A stretch of DNA of 36,192 nucleotides from CAYFRC01 sp050946115 (lineage in GTDB: Bacteria > Bacillota > Clostridia > Christensenellales > Aristaeellaceae), in assembly GCA_050946115.1 (NCBI GenBank), contig JBMNUF010000025.1, positions 1 through 36,192 of the forward strand. The letters run 5' to 3'. Within the stretch, counting starts at the first letter, position 1. Each line of letters begins with the position of its first letter. This document shows, one piece after another, positions 1 to 7,165 of the stretch. Both the position numbers and the translations under genes were made by a program. A model generated the notes under the pieces. That model ran no database searches. It was not told the origin of the DNA and saw nothing but the letters and a program-made list of their open reading frames with translations.

Positions 1-153
1 TGCCTCCAGCATGTTCTGGATCGTGCCTCCCAGAAGATCCTTCAGGGCTTCTTGAATGTCAGACGCGGTTTTGATGTCGTACATCTCCACCAGTTGGCTG
101 ATGATGTTCCGCTTCTCTTCACTCAGTCCGTTGTACTTCCTTGGTCTTCCCAT
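1..153 (-). CDS. IS256-family transposase, N-terminal 51 residues (cut by window edge)
   Basis: This is the start of a DDE transposase that moves the surrounding IS256-type element by cut-and-paste or copy-out of a circle. The visible 51 residues begin MGRPRKYNGLSEEKRNIISQ and continue with MYDIKTASDIQEALKDLLGG, the characteristic N-terminal signature of IS256/mutator transposases. The catalytic DDE residues lie beyond the window. The start is ATG at 151-153 (minus strand), with the ribosome site AGGAGG at about 162-168 at good spacing. Whether the full gene is intact cannot be judged here. Confidence 0.9.
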   Translation of the reverse strand, partial: MGRPRKYNGLSEEKRNIISQLVEMYDIKTASDIQEALKDLLGGTIQNMLEA

Positions 154-221
154 TGTTAACGCCTCCTGTGTTTTATTCTATCACAGAAGGCGGTGCATTT
201 ACAGAAAATTCTTTACAGACT
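1..221 (-). mobile_element. IS256-family insertion sequence, one end only
   Basis: This is the transposase-start end of an IS256 (mutator-type) element that runs off the left edge of the window. It holds the 5' end of the transposase gene, its AGGAGG ribosome site, and an AT-rich outer segment (about 171-221) that should contain the terminal inverted repeat, for instance around ttacagaaaattctttacag at 200-219. The outer boundary is inferred: from about 222 the plus strand reads as the tail of a different transposase. The other end and the target duplication cannot be seen, so the exact border is uncertain by several bases. Confidence 0.7.
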
Positions 222-368
222 CCGGAAAACTTCAGCGTTGTTCGCCGTATTGTTCTGAATGTGCTGAAGAATATGCAAGACAAGTTATCTGTTGCACGTC
301 GGCGGCGACGTTACGCCTACGATCAAGACTATCTGGAATCAGTTATCACAACCTTAATTCATGCGTGA
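222..368 (+). pseudogene. ISAs1/IS4-like transposase, C-terminal remnant
   Basis: An open frame from 222 to the TGA at 366-368 encodes about 48 residues starting PENFSVVRRIVLNVLKNMQD and ending DQDYLESVITTLIHA. The pattern of ENxSVxRRIxLNxLK followed by a basic stretch and xxYLExV is the usual C-terminus of ISAs1-family transposases. Nothing upstream in frame looks like the rest of that enzyme; the sequence there belongs to the IS256 end. The simplest reading is that the IS256 element inserted into, or recombined with, an older ISAs1-like element and left this tail. It has no start codon or ribosome site of its own and is not expected to be functional. Confidence 0.6.
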
Positions 369-393
369 GCCGTGACCTGCGCTCCTGAAACGC

Positions 394-422
394 TTGACAA
401 ATGCCGACGTATAGGGTATAAT
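394..422 (+). promoter_or_regulatory. Consensus sigma-A promoter for the flavodoxin operon
   Basis: A perfect -35 TTGACA (394-399) and a perfect -10 TATAAT (417-422) are separated by 17 bases. Transcription would start near 429, leaving a leader of about 90 bases before the flavodoxin ATG at 520. The promoter lies just after the IS remnant and appears to belong to the flavodoxin/FMN-binding pair. No operator palindrome is apparent. Confidence 0.85.
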
Positions 423-519
423 CAATATGGAACAGTAAGGATTTTTCTTTGGCGATTCGCTTTTGGCATTTCATGGTGGATGGGACGGAATCTATATTGC
501 CATATGGAGGTCTTGGACT

Positions 520-1065
520 ATGAAATCATTGATCCTGTACCGCTCGCAATACGGCAGCACGGAACAATACGCCCGCTGGATTCAGGAAGAACTGTCCGCT
601 CAATGCGACACCATCGACAACATTGGGAAATACGACGTTGAGGACTACGATCTCATCGCCATGGGGGAAGGCGTCTATGCCGGAGTATTCAAGACGCCGA
701 AGCAGCTCGTTCCGATCATAGAAAAATACCCCGAGAAAAGATACGTATTTTTCATCGTCGGGATAGCGGACATGGAAGACCGGGAAAACCGAGACAAACT
801 ATATGGCGATCTCGCGAAGGTCATGGGTCCCGCCATTGAGAAAGTGAAGGTGTTTTTCCTGCGCGGGGTGCTCGACTACGGCAAGATGGGCTTCAAGCAC
901 AAAGCCATGATGTGGATGCTGGTCAAGTACATGAAAACAAAGTCCGAAGAGGATTTGCCGAAGGACGCGGATCAACTCATCGACACCTATGGCGGGAAGG
1001 TCAGCTTCATCGACAGAAAATCCATCGACCCGCTGATTCGATATGCGAAAGGGGAGAATCAATAG
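520..1065 (+). CDS. Flavodoxin-domain protein (HemG/flavodoxin-like)
   Basis: This 181-residue protein is a flavodoxin-fold electron carrier or FMN-dependent oxidoreductase expected in the cytoplasm. The N-terminus MKSLILYRSQYGSTEQYARW carries the FMN phosphate loop (SQYGSTEQYA), followed by the acidic segment and the glycine-bearing loop (AMGEGVYAG) typical of flavodoxin_5/protoporphyrinogen-oxidase-like proteins. The start is placed at ATG 520, not at an upstream in-frame ATG at 463, because GGAGG at 506-510 precedes it and the fold begins there. It is first in a two-gene operon with a membrane-anchored FMN-binding protein 3 bases downstream, so it may pass electrons to that partner (inference). 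Base composition looks more AT-rich than the following genes. A HemG-type role is not shown: no other haem gene is near. Confidence 0.8.
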   Translation: MKSLILYRSQYGSTEQYARWIQEELSAQCDTIDNIGKYDVEDYDLIAMGEGVYAGVFKTPKQLVPIIEKYPEKRYVFFIVGIADMEDRENRDKLYGDLAKVMGPAIEKVKVFFLRGVLDYGKMGFKHKAMMWMLVKYMKTKSEEDLPKDADQLIDTYGGKVSFIDRKSIDPLIRYAKGENQ

Positions 1066-1068
1066 AAC

Positions 1069-1455
1069 ATGAGAACATTTCTGAAAATCATCATTGTCCT
1101 GGTCGTTCTTATTGCTATCGGCTTTGCAGGCTTTCAGATTGCTTCGAGAAAGATTGTTTCCGATGCAGTCGCGCTTCCCGTCGAAGAAATTGACATAAGC
1201 AAAATTGAAGACGGTACATATCCCGGAAGCTACGCGATTTTTCCGGTAAAGGTATCCGTTGAAACGACTATACTGCAGGGAAAAATCACACGGATTGACC
1301 TTCTCGAGCACTTCAACGGAAAGGGTGCGACGGCGGAAATCATCGTAGATCACATCATAGATAAGCAGAGTCTGCAGGTGGACGGCGTTTCCGGCGCAAC
1401 CGTATCCAGCGTCGCCATCAAGAAGGCCGTCGAAGATTCTCTGAACGGTGCATAA
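1069..1455 (+). CDS. Small membrane-anchored FMN-binding domain protein
   Basis: A 128-residue protein with one N-terminal membrane segment (about residues 5-23) and a compact FMN_bind domain on the outer face. The motif DGVSGATVSS (residues 105-114) is the flavinylation site used by RnfG/NqrC-type proteins, in which ApbE attaches FMN to the Thr of SGAT (here T111). This is established for the family; no apbE gene is visible in the window. The domain is only about 85 residues, as in small stand-alone FMN_bind proteins of anaerobes. It starts 3 bases after the flavodoxin stop and shares its promoter. Inferred role: one step of electron transfer across or at the membrane. Confidence 0.85.
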   Translation: MRTFLKIIIVLVVLIAIGFAGFQIASRKIVSDAVALPVEEIDISKIEDGTYPGSYAIFPVKVSVETTILQGKITRIDLLEHFNGKGATAEIIVDHIIDKQSLQVDGVSGATVSSVAIKKAVEDSLNGA

Positions 1456-1477
1456 GGAGTACGGCACATTCTGCTGC

Positions 1478-1508
1478 GGGGCGGAGGCATTCCGCTCCGT
1501 TTTTCTTT
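1478..1508 (+). terminator. Intrinsic terminator after the FMN-binding gene
   Basis: GGGGCGGA (1478-1485) and TCCGCTCC (1491-1498) form an 8-bp stem with one G-U pair and a 5-base loop, followed by gTTTTTcTTT (1499-1508). It closes the flavodoxin/FMN-binding operon, 22 bases after the stop codon. Confidence 0.7.
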
Positions 1509-1545
1509 CGGAGGATGCGCCGCGACGATTCGGGGAGGGATGCGG

Positions 1546-2220
1546 ATGAAGGGCAGCATCGAAAAGGTCTTTGTTGCGGAAAGGGCATGCCTTCTGTATC
1601 GCGCAAAAGACGCGGATAGGATCGAACATGCTTTTTTCACCGCGTTCGGCGGGGAGGAAGCCCTGCAAGGCGTTGCGGAGGCCTGCGAAAAGGCGCGCAC
1701 AGAGTCGATCGCGATGCTCGCGTTTGAAGATGCCGACTGGGACGCGGAATATTCGCCGTGGCAGGCGTTCGGGCGGTTTTCCGGCGGCGCGGACAAAACG
1801 CTTTCTTTTTTGCGGGAAGGTGCTATGCCCTTTTTGCGGGAAAAAGTGCCGACGTTTCAGAAGTTTGGCGTGATCGGCTATTCCCTGGGCGGGCTGTTTG
1901 CCATGTACGCGCTGTTTTCTTGCCCCGAAATCGATTTGGCTGCGAGCGTCTCCGGGTCGATGTGGTACCCCGGGTTTCTCGGGTACGCCCTGAGTAAGCC
2001 CGTGCCGAAGGCGAGGGTCTACCTTTCGCTCGGGAAAGCGGAGGAGAAGAAGCATGCGCGCGGCATGGAGGGAAACGGCGAAAACGCGCAGAGGATCGCT
2101 TCCCTGTTCGGGGAAAACGGAACCTTTGAATGGAACAACGGCAACCATTTTTTTGAGGTTGATCGGCGCATTGCGCGGGCGGTCGAATGGCTTACAAAAA
2201 GGGAGGAAGGAAATCCATGA
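1546..2220 (+). CDS. Putative alpha/beta-hydrolase (esterase-like)
   Basis: A 224-residue cytoplasmic protein with the nucleophile elbow GYSLGG (residues 111-116, Ser113) typical of serine esterases of the alpha/beta-hydrolase fold, and a late WNNGNHFFEV segment whose His201 is the probable catalytic histidine. The acid residue cannot be assigned with certainty. Substrate is unknown; the spacing resembles putative esterases of the esterase D/enterochelin-esterase group. The second ATG at 1546 is preferred over 1540, since GGGGAGG at 1533-1539 overlaps the first ATG's spacing region and gives 6-7 bases to the second. It overlaps the next gene by 4 bases (ATGA), so the two are translationally coupled. 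No own promoter is evident downstream of the preceding terminator. Confidence 0.7.
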   Translation: MKGSIEKVFVAERACLLYRAKDADRIEHAFFTAFGGEEALQGVAEACEKARTESIAMLAFEDADWDAEYSPWQAFGRFSGGADKTLSFLREGAMPFLREKVPTFQKFGVIGYSLGGLFAMYALFSCPEIDLAASVSGSMWYPGFLGYALSKPVPKARVYLSLGKAEEKKHARGMEGNGENAQRIASLFGENGTFEWNNGNHFFEVDRRIARAVEWLTKREEGNP

Positions 2221-2963
2221 AATGTACGTATCTCGGGCAATGCTGTTTTTTGATCGAATGCGGAACGACGCGCATCGTGACGGACCCATATCTTTCGGAC
2301 TCGGTGGATAAGGACGATCTCCTTTGGAGGCGGCAATATCCGGTGCCGTGTACGCTCCATTCCCTGAAGCCGGATGCGGTTTTGATCTCCCACGCGCACG
2401 ACGACCACATGGACCCCGTGACGCTGAAGCGCTATCTTGCAGACGGCGGCAATTCCCCTGTCTGTGCGCCGCTTCCGATCTGCGGGAAGCTGTACGAGTA
2501 CGGCGTAAAAAATGTGGAGGAATGTCGCGCGGAAATGCCGTTTTTCGTGAACGACGTGAAAATCACGCCGATCCCCTGTGCCCATACGCAGCTGCATCTG
2601 GACGGGGACGGGCGCTTTTTCGAACTTTCGTATTGTATCGAATATGATGGGAGGTGCGTGTTTTTCGGCGGCGACATGAGCCTGTACGACGGGCTTTCCA
2701 GGCGCCTGTCGCAGGCGGATTGCGATTTGCTGCTCCTGCCCATCAACGGGCGCGACGAGGAGCGCACGCGAAACGGCATCATCGGGAACATCAACGAGAG
2801 GGAAGCGGCGGCATTGTCCAAGGAACTGCATGCGCCATATATCCCCATGCATCACGATCTCTATTTGGGAAACGGCTGTTCCGTAGAAGCGGCGCAGGCT
2901 GCGGCGGATGCCGCGGGCGCGAAGATGATTCTGCTTCTGCCCGAGCAGTCTTATAGCTTCTAA
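2217..2963 (+). CDS. UlaG-like metallo-beta-lactamase-fold hydrolase
   Basis: A 248-residue metal-dependent hydrolase related to L-ascorbate-6-phosphate lactonase UlaG. Metal ligands are visible: H59, H61, D63, H64 in SHAHDDHMDP, then H123 (PCAHTQ), D153 (FGGDMSLYDG) and the C-terminal PMHHD (H212/H213). The LPINGRDxxRxxxIIGNxNxREA stretch (residues 174-197) is typical of the UlaG family. The ATG lies inside ATGA with the esterase stop, and GGGAGG sits at 2201-2206. No other ula genes (PTS, decarboxylase, epimerases) are in the window, so an ascorbate role is not supported and the substrate stays open. It ends at a hairpin shared with the converging gene. Confidence 0.85.
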   Translation: MKCTYLGQCCFLIECGTTRIVTDPYLSDSVDKDDLLWRRQYPVPCTLHSLKPDAVLISHAHDDHMDPVTLKRYLADGGNSPVCAPLPICGKLYEYGVKNVEECRAEMPFFVNDVKITPIPCAHTQLHLDGDGRFFELSYCIEYDGRCVFFGGDMSLYDGLSRRLSQADCDLLLLPINGRDEERTRNGIIGNINEREAAALSKELHAPYIPMHHDLYLGNGCSVEAAQAAADAAGAKMILLLPEQSYSF

Positions 2964-2985
2964 GAGGCTTTCTGTTGTTGAAAAC

Positions 2986-3017
2986 GGCAGCGCGTTATCC
3001 GATCCAAACGCGCTGCC
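2986..3017. terminator. Bidirectional hairpin terminator between converging genes
   Basis: An 11-bp perfect stem, ggcagcgcgtt (2986-2996) with aacgcgctgcc (3007-3017), has a 10-base loop. On the minus strand it is followed by GTTTTC, on the plus strand by atatatgtttt. It lies 22 bases after the UlaG-like stop and 16 bases after the HD-NAT stop, so it can serve both transcripts. The U-tracts are short. Confidence 0.7.
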
Positions 3018-3033
3018 ATATATGTTTTGGCGA

Positions 3034-4407
3034 TTACAGTACAATCCCGAAATATTCCCTGCATGCCGCCTGCACATCGTCCACCTTGCAAACGCTCACG
3101 CCGTCCTTTGTGAAATGCCGAAGCTCGTTTCCGTCCAGCGTGACGCGCCCGTCCTCCGTTCGCAGGGAGATCATCGGCGCCTTGTTGAACGGGGAATCGG
3201 GCGAATACTCGCAATAATAGCTTGCGGCGAGGAAATCGACTGCCAACTGCTTTTCCTCCGTGAAGGAAAAGATTTTCTCCCACGCGCCGCGCTTTTGCTG
3301 CGAGAGGATCCATCCCAAAAACGGATCGAACGTAAGCTTCCAAGCGGCATCACCCTGGTCGTCGACAGCGCCCTCCCGAATCAAAACGGGATAGGTCGGC
3401 GAGCCGCTGCCCACGCCGACATCGCACAGGTAGCGCGCGTCGTCCCCCGGCACCTGCACGATCAAAACGTGATGCCTGCGCATGGGGATCTGCGGTTCGT
3501 CCTTCAAAAAGCGCGCGAAACAATCCGTGACGTGGTAGCCCTGCGCGCGCAAAAGCCAGCCGAACAGCTCGTTCAGCTCGAAGCAATACCCACCGCGCTG
3601 CTTTGTGACGATCTTGTCGTACAGCGCGCGGTAGTCCTGCGAGAGCGGGATATCGCGCAGGATATCCATGTTTTCGTAGGGAACGCTGCGCAGGTGGCGC
3701 GACTGCATTTCGCGAAGCGATTGGTAGCTCAATTCCAACGGACTGTCGATCCCGATGCGTGAAAGATACGCCGAAACCGAGAGCGGTTTGCGCATGTTTC
3801 GCAGCAGTTTTTCCGCGAGTTCGCGGAATTTCGCATCGGACGCGAGGAGCGATAGGATTTCTTCGCGCTTCCGTTCTGCATCCTCGTTCGGCAGGTAAAA
3901 GGACATATATCCGCTTTCGCCGTATTTCTCTGATATATGTTCCCTTGCACGCGCAATCTGCCGCTCGGAATCCATATCGGGGAATTTCGCGAACTCGAAA
4001 GCGAGCGTCCGCTCCAGAATGCGCTCCGCGTCGTATTCCCTGTCGGCATCGGCAAGCGCCTTGCCGTAGAGCGATGCGGGCTTCTCCTTAGCCGATGCCC
4101 TGTGGTCTCTGACCGCCTGCGCCATTACCGCGATCTGCGCCTCATCAAACCATGCGCGCAGCCGCCCGTCCCTTTGCAGGATGTCTGCGGAGTGCGCATG
4201 GTGCGCCGCCCTGTCGATGCGCAGCCCGAGATCGTGATACGCGGCGGCGACAAAGAGAATCTCCTCGTCCAAATCGTACTTTTGCGCATATCCGCCCGCC
4301 GCGGCGATGACGTTTTCCGCGTGTCGCCTGTCGTGCCCACTTTCAAAGGAATCGTATATCGGGAGGATTTCCCGATGGATGAAGATAGACAGATCGTCCC
4401 GTATCAT
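3034..4407 (-). CDS. HD-domain / arylamine N-acetyltransferase fusion protein
   Basis: A 457-residue two-domain protein. Residues about 1-200 are an HD-type phosphohydrolase fold: GHDRRHAENV (H29), YHDLG (H58-D59) and a late LADADREYD (D120/D122) give the H...HD...D metal pattern. Residues about 206-457 are an arylamine N-acetyltransferase with the full catalytic triad: C275 in QRGGYCFELN, H313 in RRHHVLIVQV and D329 in YLCDVGVG. NAT enzymes acetylate arylamines or hydrazines with acyl-CoA through the Cys; free-standing NATs are about 250-280 residues, so both halves look complete. No stop or frameshift is visible at the junction. The ATG (4405-4407) has GAGGG upstream. It lies 23 bases after the GH106-like gene and probably shares its promoter. 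What joins the two activities is unknown. Confidence 0.85.
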   Translation of the reverse strand: MIRDDLSIFIHREILPIYDSFESGHDRRHAENVIAAAGGYAQKYDLDEEILFVAAAYHDLGLRIDRAAHHAHSADILQRDGRLRAWFDEAQIAVMAQAVRDHRASAKEKPASLYGKALADADREYDAERILERTLAFEFAKFPDMDSERQIARAREHISEKYGESGYMSFYLPNEDAERKREEILSLLASDAKFRELAEKLLRNMRKPLSVSAYLSRIGIDSPLELSYQSLREMQSRHLRSVPYENMDILRDIPLSQDYRALYDKIVTKQRGGYCFELNELFGWLLRAQGYHVTDCFARFLKDEPQIPMRRHHVLIVQVPGDDARYLCDVGVGSGSPTYPVLIREGAVDDQGDAAWKLTFDPFLGWILSQQKRGAWEKIFSFTEEKQLAVDFLAASYYCEYSPDSPFNKAPMISLRTEDGRVTLDGNELRHFTKDGVSVCKVDDVQAACREYFGIVL

Positions 4408-4430
4408 GGCGCTTTCCCTCGTTTCGTTGT

Positions 4431-6998
4431 TTACTTATATAGAATCCTGACTTCGCCCAAAAGCCCCGACGGGGGAATCTGCACGAAGCGGGAGAAGGGA
4501 TCGGGAACCGCGTGTACCAACGAGTTAGAGACGGTGACACTCAAAGTGTTTTCGCCTTCCCTGAACAGCCCTTCGCGCAATACGATATACGGCGCGTCGT
4601 AGAGTGTCGCGATCTTCTCTCCGTTGATGCAAATGTCGCAGCATTCGCCGACGATGCCCAAATCGATGCCGACGGCCCCCACCTTTGCCGTAAAGGCGGT
4701 TTCGTAGCGCATGAAGCCGGAGAACGTGTCGTCCCCATCCATGCCCGTGATGTTGTACAGGCGGGGAATCGGCTTAGGCGCGGAAAATTCGTCCTCGTCG
4801 AAGCGTTTGAGGGCGAGCGTCCACGGGGACTGTATGATTTCGGCGCGGGAAGGCTCGATCTTTTCGGGCAGAACAGCCTCCTCGCCGCACGGCAGCATGA
4901 AGAGGGACTGTCCGCGCGCGAGCGCAAGCTCTACAACGCCCTGATGCGCCTTTGCCTTGTATGCGGTGCCGCGCATGAGGTCGAAAACGGCGCAATGGGA
5001 GGCGATGTTGGGGAAGAACACACCGCCTTGGAAATCCTCCGTCATGTTTTCGTTGACGAGCATGAAGATGTCCGTTTCGCCGCGCCGCACGTGGAAGTGA
5101 CGCAGGAAATCGAACGGCTGTTGCGAACGGCAGGTATCGCCTGCGATCTTCCCTACGCGGTTTGCGAGTTCGGAGAGCGGGACGGCTTCTCCCTTGTCCA
5201 GCCCGTTCGGCCTTCCGTTTACATACAGGATGGGCGCACCAAGGTCGCCCAACCGCGCGAACATTTCTACCATCGCCTGCGGGAGATATTCTGCATACGG
5301 CATGATGAGAACGGGGTAGACCATGTCGCCGAGGCGGAAGCTGCCGCCTTTGTACTCCACTTTTTCGAGCAGCGCGTCGATCGGGAGGAAATCGTAATTG
5401 TGCTGCGCGTCGTACAGCGCCTTTGCAGGCTCTTCGATCAGCATATACGCCTTTCCCGACCACTCCGCCTCCGCGTGATAGAGGATTGCCGCGGAGACGA
5501 CCTCTGTGCCGCCCTCCAGCAAATGGCATACCTTGTTGCCGTAGCGCATGAGCTCCGCATACGCCGCGAACTGGGGATTGTTCCCGCCCGCGTTGAAATG
5601 CGGCGGGCAATCGGGATCGGGGAACTTGGGGGAGAAGGCGTGCGGCACGAAGTAGTTGATGCCGCGCACCAGCATATGGTCCAGCAGGTGCTTCATCATC
5701 GGTACGCCCTCCGCCCAGCCGTATGCGCCGAAGATTTCGCACATCGCGCGCCCCTTCATGCGCGGCTCGATGTGGGCGAGCGACGCCGCGAGCCGCGCGA
5801 GCACGTAATCGAAGAAGGCGGAATCCGCCATGCCGCCCGCGACGATCGATGCGTGTATATGGTGCGCCATGCCGGGGATAATCTGATGCAGCACCACGTC
5901 GATGCCCGCCATGTCCTGCCCTTCGAGCGAGCGGAAATAGTGCCCGCCGCTGCAGTACAGCCGCGCGTGCGCATTCATGTCCTCGATGATGTGCCCGATA
6001 TACTCCACGCCGCGCTCGCGGCACCAAGAGCCGAGCTGCATGGAAAACGCCTCGCGCCACAACAACGTAACGGCGTTCATATAGGCGATGCGGACGTCGG
6101 GCATCCCGTCGTCCAAGGTATACCACAGCGCGGGGAGGAGGGGGAGCGCCTCTTTCCCCAATTCCTTTTCCATCCTGCGAAGCACTTTGTCCGTCCACGG
6201 CAGCGCGAGAGCGGGCTGGCCGAGCTTATGGTCGTAGAAGGAGGGCGATGCGCCGCCCCTGTCGAGCGACACGTTTCCGAAGCTCGGCTCGTCCGAAAAG
6301 AATCCCGCGAGCGTGTTTCCAAAATACCGCTTATAGCGCGCATAGTGCGGCTCATACACGGCTTCGATCAATACGCGCACGCTTTCGGGGTCGATCATGT
6401 GGATATAATCGTTCTTGTCTGCGCCGCGCCTCGATTTATACAGCGCGAACACGCGGTATACGCCCTTGGGGATGTCCCAATAGACATATCTGCCTTTGAC
6501 ATTTTGCGTGAGATCGATGGGTTCGCCGAGGATATACTCGCCCTCCTCCGAGCGCTTATATGCATATACGCCCAAGAGGATGTCCGCTTCCTCCTGCGCG
6601 CCGCCCGAGGCATGGTCGCTCAAAAGGATCGCGCTTTCGGGCGCGGGGCCGATCACATCCACGTGCTCCTCGATCAGCTGCCATTTGCGCAGGTGCGGGT
6701 ATTTCTTGGGAATCAGCCCGTTGGCGTAGCCGGTCGGGAAATGCTTGTCATCGAGGATCCAAACGCGCATGCCGCGCTTTTCGGCTTCCTCCAAAATGAC
6801 ATCCATGTCCTCCCACCACTGCTCTTCGCAGAAGAAGTTGTGCGGCCGCGATTCCACGCAGAACGCGCGGACGCCGCTGTCGTACACCTGCTTTACGAGC
6901 GCAGGCAATTCATCGTGATGCCCGTCGTGCATCCATAGAAACGGCAGCATGTAGTTTTGCTCTTCACCGTTTAAAATCTCGCGCAATTTTGGGTCCAT
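4431..6998 (-). CDS. GH106-like glycoside hydrolase
   Basis: An 855-residue protein with no signal peptide, so probably cytoplasmic. The N-terminal part is TIM-barrel-like, with ordered motifs found in GH106-type (alpha-L-rhamnosidase-related) proteins: YDSGVRAFCVESRPHN, then EEAEKRGMRVWILDDKHFPTG and, at residues 233-240, FFSDEPSF, where E237 is a candidate catalytic acid. The C-terminal third is beta-rich (a carbohydrate-binding or beta-sandwich region with GIDLGIVGECCDICINGEKI). The ATG at 6996-6998 follows AAAGGAG (7006-7012). It is a distant paralogue of the protein at 8678-11578 and is transcribed divergently from it. Substrate is not shown by sequence; rhamnosides or uronic-acid glycans are possible. 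Confidence 0.65.
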   Translation of the reverse strand: MDPKLREILNGEEQNYMLPFLWMHDGHHDELPALVKQVYDSGVRAFCVESRPHNFFCEEQWWEDMDVILEEAEKRGMRVWILDDKHFPTGYANGLIPKKYPHLRKWQLIEEHVDVIGPAPESAILLSDHASGGAQEEADILLGVYAYKRSEEGEYILGEPIDLTQNVKGRYVYWDIPKGVYRVFALYKSRRGADKNDYIHMIDPESVRVLIEAVYEPHYARYKRYFGNTLAGFFSDEPSFGNVSLDRGGASPSFYDHKLGQPALALPWTDKVLRRMEKELGKEALPLLPALWYTLDDGMPDVRIAYMNAVTLLWREAFSMQLGSWCRERGVEYIGHIIEDMNAHARLYCSGGHYFRSLEGQDMAGIDVVLHQIIPGMAHHIHASIVAGGMADSAFFDYVLARLAASLAHIEPRMKGRAMCEIFGAYGWAEGVPMMKHLLDHMLVRGINYFVPHAFSPKFPDPDCPPHFNAGGNNPQFAAYAELMRYGNKVCHLLEGGTEVVSAAILYHAEAEWSGKAYMLIEEPAKALYDAQHNYDFLPIDALLEKVEYKGGSFRLGDMVYPVLIMPYAEYLPQAMVEMFARLGDLGAPILYVNGRPNGLDKGEAVPLSELANRVGKIAGDTCRSQQPFDFLRHFHVRRGETDIFMLVNENMTEDFQGGVFFPNIASHCAVFDLMRGTAYKAKAHQGVVELALARGQSLFMLPCGEEAVLPEKIEPSRAEIIQSPWTLALKRFDEDEFSAPKPIPRLYNITGMDGDDTFSGFMRYETAFTAKVGAVGIDLGIVGECCDICINGEKIATLYDAPYIVLREGLFREGENTLSVTVSNSLVHAVPDPFSRFVQIPPSGLLGEVRILYK

Positions 6999-7037
6999 GG
7001 GGAACGCTCCTTTCGGATGGTTTCAATCGGCGATTTG

Positions 7038-7066
7038 AGGATACCACGCGCCGCGGGATGTGTCAA
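7038..7066 (-). promoter_or_regulatory. Minus-strand promoter for the GH106-like/HD-NAT operon
   Basis: On the minus strand TTGACA (7061-7066) and TATCCT (7038-7043) are 17 bases apart, ending about 26 bases before the ribosome site of the 855-residue glycosidase gene. It lies back to back with the plus-strand promoter at 7112-7140. Confidence 0.75.
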
Positions 7067-7111
7067 GCAAATTCAAAAAAGTTGCAGCCGCACCAAAACC
7101 GTGCCAAAGGC

Positions 7112-7140
7112 TTGAAAAGGCGCGCCGCGTATATTATAAT
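7112..7140 (+). promoter_or_regulatory. Plus-strand promoter for the Trx-CcdA fusion gene
   Basis: TTGAAA (7112-7117) and a perfect TATAAT (7135-7140) are spaced by 17 bases, just upstream of the ribosome site acggagg at 7151-7157. With a start near 7147 the leader is only about 20 bases. It likely also drives the downstream glycosidase, since no terminator is visible between the two genes. Confidence 0.8.
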
Positions 7141-7165
7141 AGAATCGGAAACGGAGGCGATATAA

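Noticed and set aside
799..2289. Long minus-strand open frame (496 codons) opposite the flavodoxin, FMN-binding and esterase genes
   Set aside because: It runs antisense to three recognisable genes, has no family-like motifs and arises from the GC-rich codon use of the real genes.
4512..6938. 808-codon plus-strand open frame opposite the GH106-like gene
   Set aside because: It mirrors the glycosidase in the opposite strand, its product is rich in Arg, His and Val without any domain pattern, and it has no ribosome site.
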